Assembly (NCBI RefSeq): GCF_001411555.2
Contig: NC_049912.1
Coordinates: 26,297,722-26,361,721, forward strand
Source: Juglans regia
Taxonomy: Eukaryota; Streptophyta; Magnoliopsida; Fagales; Juglandaceae
DNA length: 64,000 nt
Direction of reading: 5' to 3'
In this document: positions 48,901 through 59,755 of the stretch, piece by piece
Layout of the letters: the number at the start of each line of letters is the position of its first letter
Numbering within the stretch: the first letter of the stretch is position 1
Position numbers and translations under genes: made by a program
Notes under the pieces: generated by a model
Databases searched by the model: none
Seen by the model: the letters and a program-made list of their open reading frames with translations, nothing else
What the model was told of the DNA's origin: nothing

Positions 48901-49409
48901 TTTATGAAGCATCGTGTATATCCATTCAGATACTCCAGGAAATGGAGGGACACTTCTTTAATTTTTTTAATAAGTACCGCTACTACATCCGTATCCTAGA
49001 TTTTCAAGTACGATGCATCACTGTCGTTATCATTATTGTATTCGTATTTCGTATCCGTATCCGTATCGGTGCTTCCTAGTTATAAATGTAGCTTCCGCAA
49101 CCTGACGATGAACTGTGCATGTCTAATGGCAGATTTGGATATGGCGGATCATAAGAAGCCTTACAGTAGAAGACGTGCTTGGGAAATCGATGTTTTAGTG
49201 GAAATTAAATTGGAGTCCTGATTTGGGCAATAAATGGGGTTTTAGCTGACATGAGATTTATTCCTTGACTAAACTAGCTCATGACCTTCATAGAAGATTT
49301 TGTTCTATTCGTGAGCCATTAAACTAGCTTATCAGCAAGCCATATGGACACCTGCATTGAAGTGTAAATACTTGTTGTCCTTATTTGGGTTGGATTACTG
49401 CCTGTAGTC
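45907..49409. other. Intergenic between divergent SurE-like and PP7-like genes
   Basis: Holds the SurE leader, AT-rich sequence, a family A MITE (47517-47716), related short repeats around 46455-46560 and 48125-48245 (both containing TTTATAATAAAAATAATTTTA), and the probable 5' untranslated region of the PP7-like gene. A good donor at 48750 (CAG|GTACATT) and an acceptor at 49407 suggest a leader intron of about 660 bases. The open frames at 48783-49079 lie inside that intron and resemble nothing known to me. Confidence 0.45.
47517..47716. mobile_element. MITE family A copy
   Basis: It begins TAGGTTGAGTCTGGATGTTG with GAGTTGAGTTGAGTTGAGAT, and ends ATTCAAACGAAGCCTAAA. The centre, AATAGTTTATTATATTTTGT, then GTTGGAATTTGAAAAAATTG, matches 41799-41991. 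The GAGATGAGAT end repeats are changed to GAGTTGAGTT. Confidence 0.7.
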
Positions 49410-52400
49410 ATGGACCGTGAAGGGAGAATTAAAAATGCATGCAAGAAGATTGTGGAGTGCATAAATGCCATGTCTTTTGTAAACTTAGATGACCAACGGG
49501 TGCATTCTCTAGTGTTAATGAGAGAAATAGCACGTGGGGTTGTTGAAAATCGAGATAGAAAGGTAAGGGAGAGAAGTGAGTATGTGGAATTTATTTGGTT
49601 TATCACACGAATCACTCTCATTAATTGTATTGTTGTTTTATAGGTAACAAAGAGTGATGTGACCAGGGCTTTGCACACTAGTATTGAGAATATTGTAAGC
49701 ACTACTTGTACCATGGCAAGTTGTTTTACCTTTTTTCATCGTTACTTGATGATTGATTCAATAATGCCACGCAGGCCAGTGCATGCAGGGATATCGTGTA
49801 TAAGTTAAGTAAGATGTCATATAACGGCTTAGATGACCAACAGATTCATTCATTATTAAAGGTGAAGGAGATTGCGGGTAAACATGCTAAAGTTGCAAGT
49901 GTTGGGAGTGATTCGTGGATTAGAGAAAGCTTGGAAAGTGAGGAAATGCGACCAAGCAACATAGATGTTCTGGTTGGAGGTGCAGAAATTCTGATGATTG
50001 AAGGGTCTCAGGAGGTGGAAGTTGAGGTGAGAAATGAAGATGGTCATAATGTGGTGCAGAAAAGGCCTGTGACTAGGGCAAAACGTGCCAGCGATAATGA
50101 TGTGCAAGATAGAGAGGCACAAATGAAAATGTCTGAACATGAGTCATTAGAGGGGGAAGCTCAGTTAAGAAATGATGATGCTAAAAATCAGGTGCAGGGG
50201 ATTTCATCACGACCACTGCTTCTGCAGTCTCTTATCTGGCCTCCAGATGACTGCATTACCTTAGGTTGGATTCAAAATATGACATCCACCCTTAAGCAGT
50301 TATCACAGGATTACACCCCCTCCGAGTTTCATGCTATAATGCCAATCACTGTGGTGGATAAACTAATTGATAATGCTTCAAGTATCTTTTCCAAAGAATC
50401 AAACTGTGTGAAGATTGATTGTCAAAGAGAGGATTCGAAAGTTGTTGTAGTGGGTGACCTTCATGGACAGTTCCATGATTTGCTCTATCTCCTTGAAAAT
50501 GCGGGTTTGCCTTCCGAGAATCAGTTTTATGTACTCAATGGTAACTACGTAGATATAGGAGCATGGGGTTTGGAGGTATTTTTGCTCTTATTGGCTTGGA
50601 AGGTATGATGAAGTTAATGACTATTTAAAATGGTAGTGGTTGTCTATTTCTTTGATTTCCGTTTCTGTTCTAAAAAAAAATTATATTTTACTATTGGCTG
50701 TTAGCCGTTAAATGAGTTGGAAAAATAACTTCGCGTTGCTTATTCTGTCTTGCTTATCATCTCATCTCAATAATTGATTGAAAATGGTTTAGCTGTTTTT
50801 TCGTCAAAGAAATAAGCACTAGTACTGATTCTATTGCTTATTTTTCTTTCAGTTTTCATTTTTAACTCGTTGATGTTTAGGTCTTGATGCCTCATAGAGT
50901 ATATTTGCTCCGTGGGAATCATGAGTCAAAAGAATGCACATTGGCATATGGTTTTGAGAAGGAGGTGAAGACCAAATTTGGTGATCAAGGTGAATATGTC
51001 TACAATAAATGTCTGGATTGCTTTAAAGAACTCCCTTTGGCTTCAGTTATAGCTGGGTCTGTTTATACCACACACGGAGGGCTTTTCCGTAGTACACACT
51101 TTGCCTATTCACGAAGGTCTAGAAGAAAAAGGACACAGAGGCTAGAGCTTGGCTCTTTGGAAGAGTTATCCGAGGTTAAAAGATCTCTAATAGATGCTCC
51201 AATTGAGGGCTCGAATATAATATTAGCTGATGTGCTATGGTCGGATCCATCACACAGACAGGGTCTGAGTAAAAATAAAGCTCGAGGACGGGGTTTATGG
51301 TGGGGTTGTGATTACACTGAGGCTTTCTTGAAAATGTCCAAGTTAAAGGTAGGACTTGTCTATATCTTATTTTGTTACAACGGAACTCATTTTAGATGTT
51401 CTATTTGTATGAAACAAATATCACATATTTTCTGATTTATCTTATTATTGCATCTCTCTCTCTCTCTCTCTAGTATTGGATTATGCCTTTTCTTTCCAAG
51501 CTTAGTGTTACTAGTGATGACACACTTAAATGGTCCCAGCTCAACAAATTGTTGACATTTTTTCTCAGATCTAAGTAAGGTTAAAGTTAAGACTGTTCTT
51601 CTGGAAGGAATTTTAGACCAAGATTCTGATAAATTGGCAAGAAATAAATCCACTTGGTTTAGGACTTGGTGCAACCCAAGGTCATCATTCTCTTTGCTTT
51701 GTAGGGAGTGAAGTAAAGATAACTCTAGCAATATAGACCTGGCCTGTTTACCATTTGTTCTTTTATAAGGATGCTGGGCATTTCAAGGTTATGTCGGATC
51801 AAATAAAAGTATCAGGGTATGAAATGCTTTGAGTGTTCTTTTGGTTGGGACATTTATTGCTGCTAAAATTGCACCACTTACAATGATGAGCTGCTCAGAA
51901 TTTTCAACACTAATAACACATACAATCATGAGTACCTATTAGGCACTAAGCAAATATTTTATAAATTGCCAGCCACTCACTAAACTTAGGTCTTGGTTCA
52001 ATTTTCTTGCTTTAGCTCTCGTGTCTCCTTGTTTCGCACATGGAAAGAGACTAACGTATAGACTTTGTGATGCTTGTATAACGCTATCTTTTGTCTCTAC
52101 TGTAGTTGATCATTAGATCACATGAAGGCCCTGATGTGAGGTCTGGTCAGTGTCATCTTGGTGATATGCTAAGTGGGTACAGCATGGATCATGATGTAGG
52201 TTCAGGGAAGCTATATACCCTGTTTAGTGCTCCAGATTACCCGCAGGTTGAGGTTCCTATCTCTAGCTTCTATTTTTCTTGTATTATTGATCCTGTGAGT
52301 AACATTCCATTGTCATATAGGGAGAACCTTTGCAACTAGCTACATATTGTATTTTGTTTTTGCTAAATTACAAGCATGGTGTGTGTGGACGGTTTACATT

Positions 52401-55245
52401 TAAATTGTTTTATTCTAACATTATGCCCATATAGCCAAGTGTAAACTTTTAACTGTGAACTTCAATGATAAGATATATAGGGTGCTTGAATTTTTATAAT
52501 TAATCAATATTTGTCTGTCATCTAACTTTTCAATTGAGAAAGTAACTGTAGTAGTCTATAACCAGGACTAGAATTAGTGACTTTGATGTGGAAAGTAGGA
52601 TGAAAATTTTTATGTTTGTCCAACTGGTTCCCGTGTTTAAGTTTAGTTTACATGTAAAGTACATCTCGTAGTCATGTTAAAACAAAGTTTGTCTCATATA
52701 TTCATTTGGTGTCATTAATACCCAATTGCAGCAGTGGGTGAAAATCCAACACCTGGATGGTGTGTGTGGGGGCCTATTCTCTAAATATAATGCATTATGA
52801 ATGCCTTGACATGTTGGATCTTGTCTGATACCCTTAAACAAACAATGTGAATGGACTTCCTTGACTAATATTTAACTTACAATTGCAATTGTGCTAAAAC
52901 CATAGGGATATTGCAACAGTTAGTAGGCTGTTTGATTAAATCATTCTGTCAAGATTGAGAGGCCTCAAACTCATATCAACAGAAAATGATGAATCCAATG
53001 CACTCTTGGTCTGCTCTTTTGGTGTTCTTACATAACAATTTTTAAACTACATTCAACTATTCATTCCCATAATCTCTCATATGTTGCTTATTGCTAGTTT
53101 GCTAGTTTTTGTGTATTCTACAGCATCATTGCGAATGACAGCTACTACATAAGCTGTAATATTTTTTGGTTTAGCACAGGAGTCGTATCCTATCTCATCC
53201 AACTACTTGTGTATCTTGCAGTTCGGTAGAAAGATGTATTCCAATGAAGGAGCGTATGCGATACTTAGGTCACCTAATTTTGAGATTCCTTCCTTCCACT
53301 CATTCAAAGCTGTAGAAAGACCAAAGGCATGGAATCCAACCACTTAAGAACATGTGTACTTACAAGACACCATTTCTTTCTCAAGTGAGGAGGCAAGAAG
53401 AAAACAATGAGGGACAAGGGATTACAAATGGGAAAAAATATATTTATATTACAGAAAATAATGCAATAATTATAGACGGAAACTTTGCCACTTGGGAGGC
53501 TTGATTTGGGCCTCTTGCTCGCGAATATGTTGTCATGCTCAATGTGCATCTTTTAGTACGAGGAAATGACCAATTAAAACTTTTTATAGGTTCTTCCTAC
53601 TTGAGCATATACAATTAACCGATGCAACTTGCTTTGCAGGCAGATCCTTTTGTCACTGTTGACGACGAAGATAAGAAGGTATCATCTAATCATGAAGATG
53701 AGATAGCATCATCGGATGATGAAGATGAAAGATATTTAGTTGAACAAGATCTCAGACCAATGGTAAGTTGTTATAGCTTCTTGAGGAAAATTAGCACGCA
53801 TTTTTATTTTGTTTGGTTGTAAGTGAATATATGGTTCTGCGATTAACATGTATTGAGGCTTTTATACTCTTAGTAGTTCATTATCACTTTTTTGAAATAA
53901 TCTTTCCCTTCTTCCCTTGTTTAACAGAGATATTTGATAAACAGACATATTGGATTACCTAAAGCTTGATTGTGTTATGTTAGAAGCACGTAGGGTAGGC
54001 TTTTATTTGAAAGTAGAAGTAATTAGGTTCCAGTGCTGTTTTAATTAATTGTACAATTAAGAACCGATCCCTGAAGACCTAACTACACCTTTTTGTACTC
54101 CAAAAAAAAAAAAAAAACTACACCTTTTTGCTCGGGAGGAAAGTATCCAAAGTAGTTTATCACCAAAGAGTTGGGTTTTTTAAAAATCCATATTGTTGAG
54201 AAGTCCCACACGGCTTAAGAACAAACTCATCTTGGGTTTTATAAGGAGTTACCTCACTCTTTCTATGAGACCTTTTATAGGGAGAAATAGGTGTTTCTAC
54301 ATGGTATCAGAGCAGGTTAACCTATGACTGATGATGAGCTCCTACGACCTACCCACGATGGCGGATGGTGATACCGGAAATACCGGCCCACACGGCTTAG
54401 AAACAAACTCATTTTGGGTTTTATAAGGAGTTATCTCACTCCTCCTATGAAGTCTTTTATGGGGAGAAATAAGTGTTTCTACACATATCACAAATAGGTT
54501 TATTTTCTGTGTCCAATTCTAGTGCGATCTGTTAGGAAAACTAACCAATCTCAAGGTTGGTAACTCTTGCTTTCACAGATACAGTTTGAATTTGAGAGGT
54601 TTTTCCTTGTTTATTTTGAGGGTCCATGGCCTTCAGGCATGATTATGGTGCCCCTAGCAGCTGTCTCTCCTTTTCACCTATGATATTATTTTTTGATCTG
54701 AAATAAAAATATATGTTAAACACCAATGTTATATTAATTAAATCATATGACGAAATGGACTTTCTTTGTTAATCAGCATGGAGAAACCTCAACTGCTGCC
54801 ATCTCTCCATCTCAAGATTCTTCTCCAGTTGAGATGACTTCTGGGGTTGACTTCAAGGAGCTTGGCATTTCTAATCCCCCTTCTTGGAGTGTTCTGTTCC
54901 CAGATGACGAGGGTGGCACCAAGCTCGTTCAAGTTCCCCAGGTTCCTGAGGTGGAAGGACTGCCGCTGCCTCCCGGCATAGAGGTAATTGCGTGCGTCTG
55001 TTTTTATTACCCATACTATACACTCCATAAAAGGTCTAGACATAAGGTGTTTCACCGCAGGAGCCTCACAAATCTGCTCACGAGTACTCTTTCAAGCTTA
55101 TTGCTGGCCTAAAGCATATGCTTCAAACAAGGGTGAGCTTTGTTCACTTTTTATCTTCTCTGTTCGTCTCACTTGAGAAACTAAATCTGATTTTCATGAG
55201 TAGGAAGCCGAGATTAACGGCCAAAAGAGGCGGCGACATGGCTAG
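49410..55245 (+). CDS. PP7-type Ser/Thr phosphatase homologue, probably catalytically impaired
   Basis: Exons: 49410-49562, 49644-49694, 49775-50602, 50881-51348, 52106-52246, 53222-53326, 53640-53762, 54777-54983, 55061-55132, 55204-55245, giving 729 residues in phase. Residues 1-68 and 69-110 are two related modules ([18 protein letters not shown] and [18 protein letters not shown]). An acidic linker follows, then the PPP domain (about 235-585): [12 protein letters not shown] (295-300), [19 protein letters not shown] (358 His), VYTTHGGLF and IRSHEGPD. In active PP7 the second motif is GDYVDRG; here Asp is Asn325 and Arg is Ile329, both needed for metal and substrate binding. All other metal ligands remain. 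An acidic tail and a basic C terminus (NGQKRRRHG) follow. The 53326 donor is GC. It resembles what is annotated in Arabidopsis as the PP7 inactive homologue. Confidence 0.88.
51449..51472. repeat. (CT)n microsatellite in PP7-like intron
   Basis: About 11 CT units followed by AG lie roughly 100 bases after the donor at 51349. Confidence 0.85.
54081..54130 (+). mobile_element. A-tailed micro-insertion with a 15-bp target duplication (PP7-like intron)
   Basis: AACTACACCTTTTTG at 54081-54095 recurs perfectly at 54116-54130. The 20 bases between are TACTCC followed by A residues. Confidence 0.6.
54194..54483 (+). mobile_element. TRIM (miniature LTR retrotransposon) with intact target duplication
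   Basis: The left LTR, 54194-54301, begins TGTTGAGAAGTCCCACACGG and ends GTGTTTCTACA. The primer binding site TGGTATCAGAGC (54302-54313) fits initiator tRNA-Met exactly as in plant copia elements. About 70 bases of internal sequence follow. The right LTR, 54387-54483, lacks the first 12 or so bases. CATAT directly precedes the left LTR (54189-54193) and directly follows the right one (54484-54488). No protein is encoded. It lies in the intron between exons 7 and 8 of the PP7-like gene, in the sense direction. Confidence 0.9.
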
Positions 55246-56277
55246 GTCAGCTCCGGGGCAAAGGCAGTTGTGTCAAACAGTGGCATGAAATGTCAGGCTT
55301 CACCAGAATAAAGAATTTCTGGAAATGTAATTACATCACATGCCGATGAGTCTAAAGTACTAACTTGGCTTACTGATTCCCCAAAAGTCTTTATTTATGT
55401 AATTAAACTTATTCAAACTAATTGATTTTGTATTTCATATTCATTCAAATGGGTTACTAAGATCTTGTTTGTGTACTTCAAAAAATTCTCTCAATTTTTT
55501 TTTTCAAAAATTTTCTGTCCAAGTATGGATTACTCTATTTATTAATCTCAATATTCGGGAAAAAAAAAGAAGAAAAATTACTTTCACAAAAAACCTAAAG
55601 AAATACATCTCGTAATATTTTGGTTCTAAGTGTTTTTTAATATTTCCAAGATTTTCTCAAACAAACAAACATTTAAAATGTGGTGTCACTTTTACAAATA
55701 TAAAAAAAAAAAAAAAAATTTATCAATCATTATATATTATTTTACATCTTATCTCTTAAGAAAAATATTCTTATGTTTTATTAAAAATATTTTTACACTT
55801 TATAAAAAAGTTATAAATGTGGAGTGTGAGAGTGAATAGTAGTTTATGTATAGTAAATTGTTTTAATTTTTTATAATAAATATGTGATGTATAGATGATA
55901 AATAAAATAATTTAATTAATTTAATAAGAATAAAATAAAATAAAAATAATTTTAAAATATATAAATTATGTATGAGCAATGTTAGATACAGTCTCTATTT
56001 GGGGACTGCAATGCAAGTCTAAATTATTTTAATTTTAAAATTTTTTAAAATTACAAAATTATTCTTCTTAAAATGATATTTTCTCTTATTTAACAATATG
56101 TTTGCACATACAATCCCTACTTGAGGACTGCAAATAAAATTTCTCATTATGTATTGTGGATGATATCCCTCCTTAAAACATGTGTTGGTGACACGACATC
56201 AAACTCGACCGACAGCGGCAAAGGGGAAGTAAAATCAAAAGGAAAAGAAATTACAAAGTGGAAGCCGTTGGAAAGCT
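55246..56277. other. Intergenic: PP7-like 3' flank to the FHA gene
   Basis: AT-rich. It contains an imperfect palindrome around 55676-55855, ending TAAATGTGGAGTGTGAGAGT, that shares its terminal motif with the repeats at 58560-58800. Two copies of an ACTGCAAnnnAAnT-like segment preceded by TTGGGGACTGCAA / TTGAGGACTGCAA occur at 55999-56020 and 56111-56135. No gene was seen. Confidence 0.45.
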
Positions 56278-58307
56278 ATGGAGGTCGAAGGCGAAGACGG
56301 TTCAAGGATTGCACTACAGAATGGCCCTAACCACAAGACCTTTTTTGGACGAGGCTTAGGTTTCCACACCGACGACAGAACGGTGTCTCGTCGTCACGTT
56401 CTGTTTGAAGTTAAAACCTCGGACGACAAAAGCCGGAGCCTAACGGGGGCTACGGTTTCGTTTGAGGTTGTTGGGAAGAACCCCATTTGGGTGAAGAACA
56501 GTGGGTGTGGAGAGATCAGGGTTTATAGGAGCGGTGAGAAGGGTGAGGTGGCTGCCGGTGATTGTTTCTGCTTGTCTGGTAAGAGGCCTGTTCGGTTCAG
56601 TGTCCAGGGAAGGGGATTTGGAGCGGCAGAGAAGAGGGTTTTGGGTAGTGAGGATGAGTTGGATGCAAGTTTGACGAGTGGGTTTGAATTTGGTGGGATT
56701 GATGTTTCAGAGATTGACCCTGTTAAAGGTATGCCTTTTCGGTTTCTGACATGCTTCGCTATAATTTGGTGTGTTTGGTTGCTGAGAAAAATGTAGGAAA
56801 ACAAGTCTATGTGAAGGTTAGGGTATCTGACTCGGGATTTTTTTCGTTATGTCCAAATTATTGGGGACAAACTTGGTTTTTATCAAAGTAGAGAGGATCA
56901 GTATGCTATGGAAAATCAATATGTAGTTTAGGAAATTCCGAGTACTTCTTCATGCTGACGTGTGTCGTATCAACTGTCTCCCCATTTTGTATTACCGATA
57001 TTTTCAGCAATTAGCTCAGCATATACATCTGAATGATCTTCTCACTCACTAGCCGATATATCTTTCACGAAGTTAAGTGGTTTATGGCTACCCAATATGG
57101 GGTCGATTTTTGTTTGTCATCAGAGAATTTACATCTCTACTTTTATTCTTTTATGCTAAATCCATGGCTTAACATTCTCTCCTACTTCTTCCGCTTAGGA
57201 ATTGTATAATGATTAGAGTGAGGAAACGATTTTGTTGTTAGTAAAGATGTATCATATATGTTAATTTTGCTTTACATTTTCATGGTGGCATGGATTCTAG
57301 CTTGGCAGTAGCACCTCACATATGTCACTTAGTGTTACCGTGTAATTCTACATACAACCGTAACGTGCGTAAACGTTACGTAATTACTTTGAAAAAGAGT
57401 GGGGTTCACTATTCAAAAATAAATTTTTTTTATGTGGGTCTCATGTTTTATTCATTTTTTTCAAAGCGATTATGCGGCAGTTTCACAATTCACGGTTGCA
57501 AATATCTTTGTTTTTTTTCCAAAATTTTGACCTTAACGTTACCATTGGAGAAATATTTTTTGTAGTAGCTATTTCTGGCATCGTCTTTTGCAAGTGTGTA
57601 TGTATGTGAGCATACGAATATGGAGACCTTGTGATTCCTACAACCTTCCACGCTGAATTGTGGTTTGTTCTATTGCCTTCTTACTAAACATAATTGTACT
57701 TCTGCAAATTTATTCTATTCAAGTGTCTGTAATGCAGGTTTACCGGTTGAATTTATTTAAATTTCAAATTTTATGCCACGATGCTTTGATTAATTATTTT
57801 TGTCCGGGGACTGCAGAGTTTGGTTTTCTTGTGATGGGGCATGAGTTTGATCACTATCCCAAGCAAATGATTCGGGATATAAAAAATTGGGACTGGTTTC
57901 TTGAGGAACCTGGAAGAGATAGCGATGATGATGCATATCTTGAGAAGAAGGTAAAGAGGGGTGTGATGAGAAAGAGAAGGAAAGCAGAAGGCAATAATGA
58001 TGATAACTGGACTGGTGAGAGTGATGATGACGGTGAGCTTGTTGCAAAACTGAGAAAGGTTGAGAGACCTAAGTATCCCACAAGATCAAAAGAGTGTGAA
58101 AAATCTCGCAAGGATGCAAAAGCTAGCAGAGATTCTGCTCAAAAGAAAGCTATAGGTGATGCAAATGATGATGATGAAACACTTGGACGCTTTATTGTTG
58201 ATGATGATGATGTGGAACAAGAAGAAGAAACTGATGAAGATGAAGAAGAGGGAGGAGAAGAATTAATTGAAGATGACAATGACAGTGACCAAGAAGTAGA
58301 TGATTAA
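56278..58307 (+). CDS. FHA-domain protein with an acidic C terminus
   Basis: FHA domains bind phosphothreonine peptides, usually in nuclear signalling. Two exons, 56278-56728 and 57817-58307, join in phase 1 to give 313 residues. The FHA domain occupies about 10-110, with the conserved GRG (24-26), the SRRH motif (37-40, phosphopeptide-binding Ser and His) and the distal NSGCGEIRVYR strand. A middle segment, FGFLVMGHEFDHYPKQMIRDIKNWDWFLEEPG, looks like a conserved plant-specific block. A basic patch (KKVKRGVMRKRRKAE) resembles a nuclear localisation signal, and the last 60 residues are almost all Asp/Glu. The start fits the short distance to the FHA domain. I recall Arabidopsis FHA proteins of this layout but assign no specific role. 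Confidence 0.88.
57341..57510. mobile_element. MITE family B copy in the FHA gene intron
   Basis: Begins TGTAATTCTACATACAACCG and ends CAATTCACGGTTGCAAATATC, with ATTACTTTGAAAAAGAGTGG and ATTCATTTTTTTCAAAGCGA as the inner inverted pair and TATGTGGGTCTCATG near the centre. Confidence 0.65.
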
Positions 58308-58562
58308 TGTCAATAGAAGGACCAGGTACATAAGTTTGGAAATGATACTCGGGATGAATAGTTGCTGTCAATTTCAAGGGATGAATAGTTTTGTATATGT
58401 GGTTTGTTTTGCATCATGATTATCTTGTCTGGGAAAGAATTTCATTTTATGTTGTAAAAGATGGAATCTTTCAAGTTAAGATGTTGAAAGAGAGTTTTGA
58501 TGTTTTGGTTAGGTGCAGTGGCTCCATCTCATTCTCTTTATGTGATATAAATTTATGAGTTT

Positions 58563-58795
58563 TGCTACACAACCTCCACCACACTCCACACTCCACATTC
58601 CACACTCCACACTTTTTTAAATTTTTTAAATTTTTAATATTTTTTTAAAATTTTTTTTTGAGTTTATTCTTTTTAAATTATTTCAAATTTTTTATTCATT
58701 ATTCATATAATAAATATTTAATAAAAGAAAAAAATAATAAAAATTAAAAATAATGTGGAGTGTGGAGGTTGTGTGAATAGTAGGAAGTTGAGTAG
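58563..58795. mobile_element. MITE family D copy
   Basis: It starts TTGCTACACAACCTCCACCA with CACTCCACACTCCACA, and ends TGTGGAGTGTGGAGGTTGTG then TGAATAGTAGG: inverted repeats of more than 20 bases around an AT-rich core. The four-fold CACTCCACA at the left end is an internal tandem expansion. Confidence 0.65.
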
Positions 58796-59085
58796 ATTTT
58801 TTGTAAACTTATTATTCCTGGAATGCTTGATTGAGACATATTTTAGGTATGGCTCTGGAAAAGGTTAACCATGGGATCTTCCAATATTTTAAAGGCTAAT
58901 GATGGATTAAGTCATGAATGGTACAAGTACTGTATATTTTTTTAAAAAAGAATGTGGTTCATTGTTAAAAAAATTAATTTTTTATTTAAGTTTCATATCT
59001 ATTCATTTTTTTTAAAAATGAGAGTGTGGTGTTTGTTCTTCTGAAAAAAAATGAAAATGTTAATTATTTATTTAAGAGCAAGGCT

Positions 59086-59272
59086 ACACAACCTCTACAA
59101 ATCATATTTTTTTAAAATTTTTAATATTTTTTTAATATTTTTTTTGAGTTTATTTTTTTTTAAACTAATTCAATTTTTCTATTCAATATTTGATAAAAAA
59201 AATTAAAATTAAAAAAAATATAATGTGTAGAAGTTGTGTGAATAATAAGAAGTTGCGAAAATTTTTTCTTTA
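59086..59272. mobile_element. MITE family D copy, diverged
   Basis: It starts GGCTACACAACCTCTACAAA and ends AATGTGTAGAAGTTGTGTGA then ATAATAAGAAGTTG. Same termini and AT-rich core as 58563-58795. Confidence 0.6.
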
Positions 59273-59755
59273 TTTAAACCATGCAAGACTGACTTGCTAT
59301 CACAAATGAAAATGATCTATATATTGTATGTTACGATTTCACAAATTTTGACAAATTAATTTGATTTTATGTAGTTTTCACACGTATTTATATGGAGACT
59401 AAACATTATAAAATCTTAATTATTGAAAAATATTTTCATTGTACGATTGAAAATAATAGTGTAAAGAAATAAAAACAGTTGGCGGGGTCCAACTGATACC
59501 CACACGTAGTTACAACTTGATTGGCTACATAGTCACGTGACCCACAGTGCCCTCATCATCGTCGTCATCATTTTCTCCGTCTTATGAAACCCAGAACTCC
59601 TCGCTCAAGTCGCTCGCTCCCCCTCTTTTTCTTTTAATAATCAACCCTCCCTCCTCCATATTCCCTCGGTTTCCGTCCCTTAGGGTTTTTTTTTTTTTTT
59701 CTCGCCCCATAAATCCCCACAGAACAAGAAAGGAAAAAAGAAAAAATAATAAGAA

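Larger units (their letters stand above)
58308..59755. other. FHA gene 3' flank and NAP1 promoter and leader
   Basis: Two copies of a third hairpin repeat (58563-58795 and 59086-59272) and a family B-like fragment (58911-59035) occupy most of it. The last 200 bases are pyrimidine-rich leader of NAP1. Confidence 0.5.

Noticed and set aside
48783..49079. Two overlapping open frames (98 and 70 codons) before the PP7-like gene
   Set aside because: They fall in a probable leader intron, overlap each other and show no known motif.
54789..55055. 88-codon minus frame opposite PP7-like exon 8
   Set aside because: Antisense to an exon that joins in phase with its neighbours; no family resemblance.
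57790..58111. His/Ser-rich open frames on the minus strand opposite the FHA gene
   Set aside because: They mirror the Asp/Glu-coding GAT/GAA repeats of the real exon.
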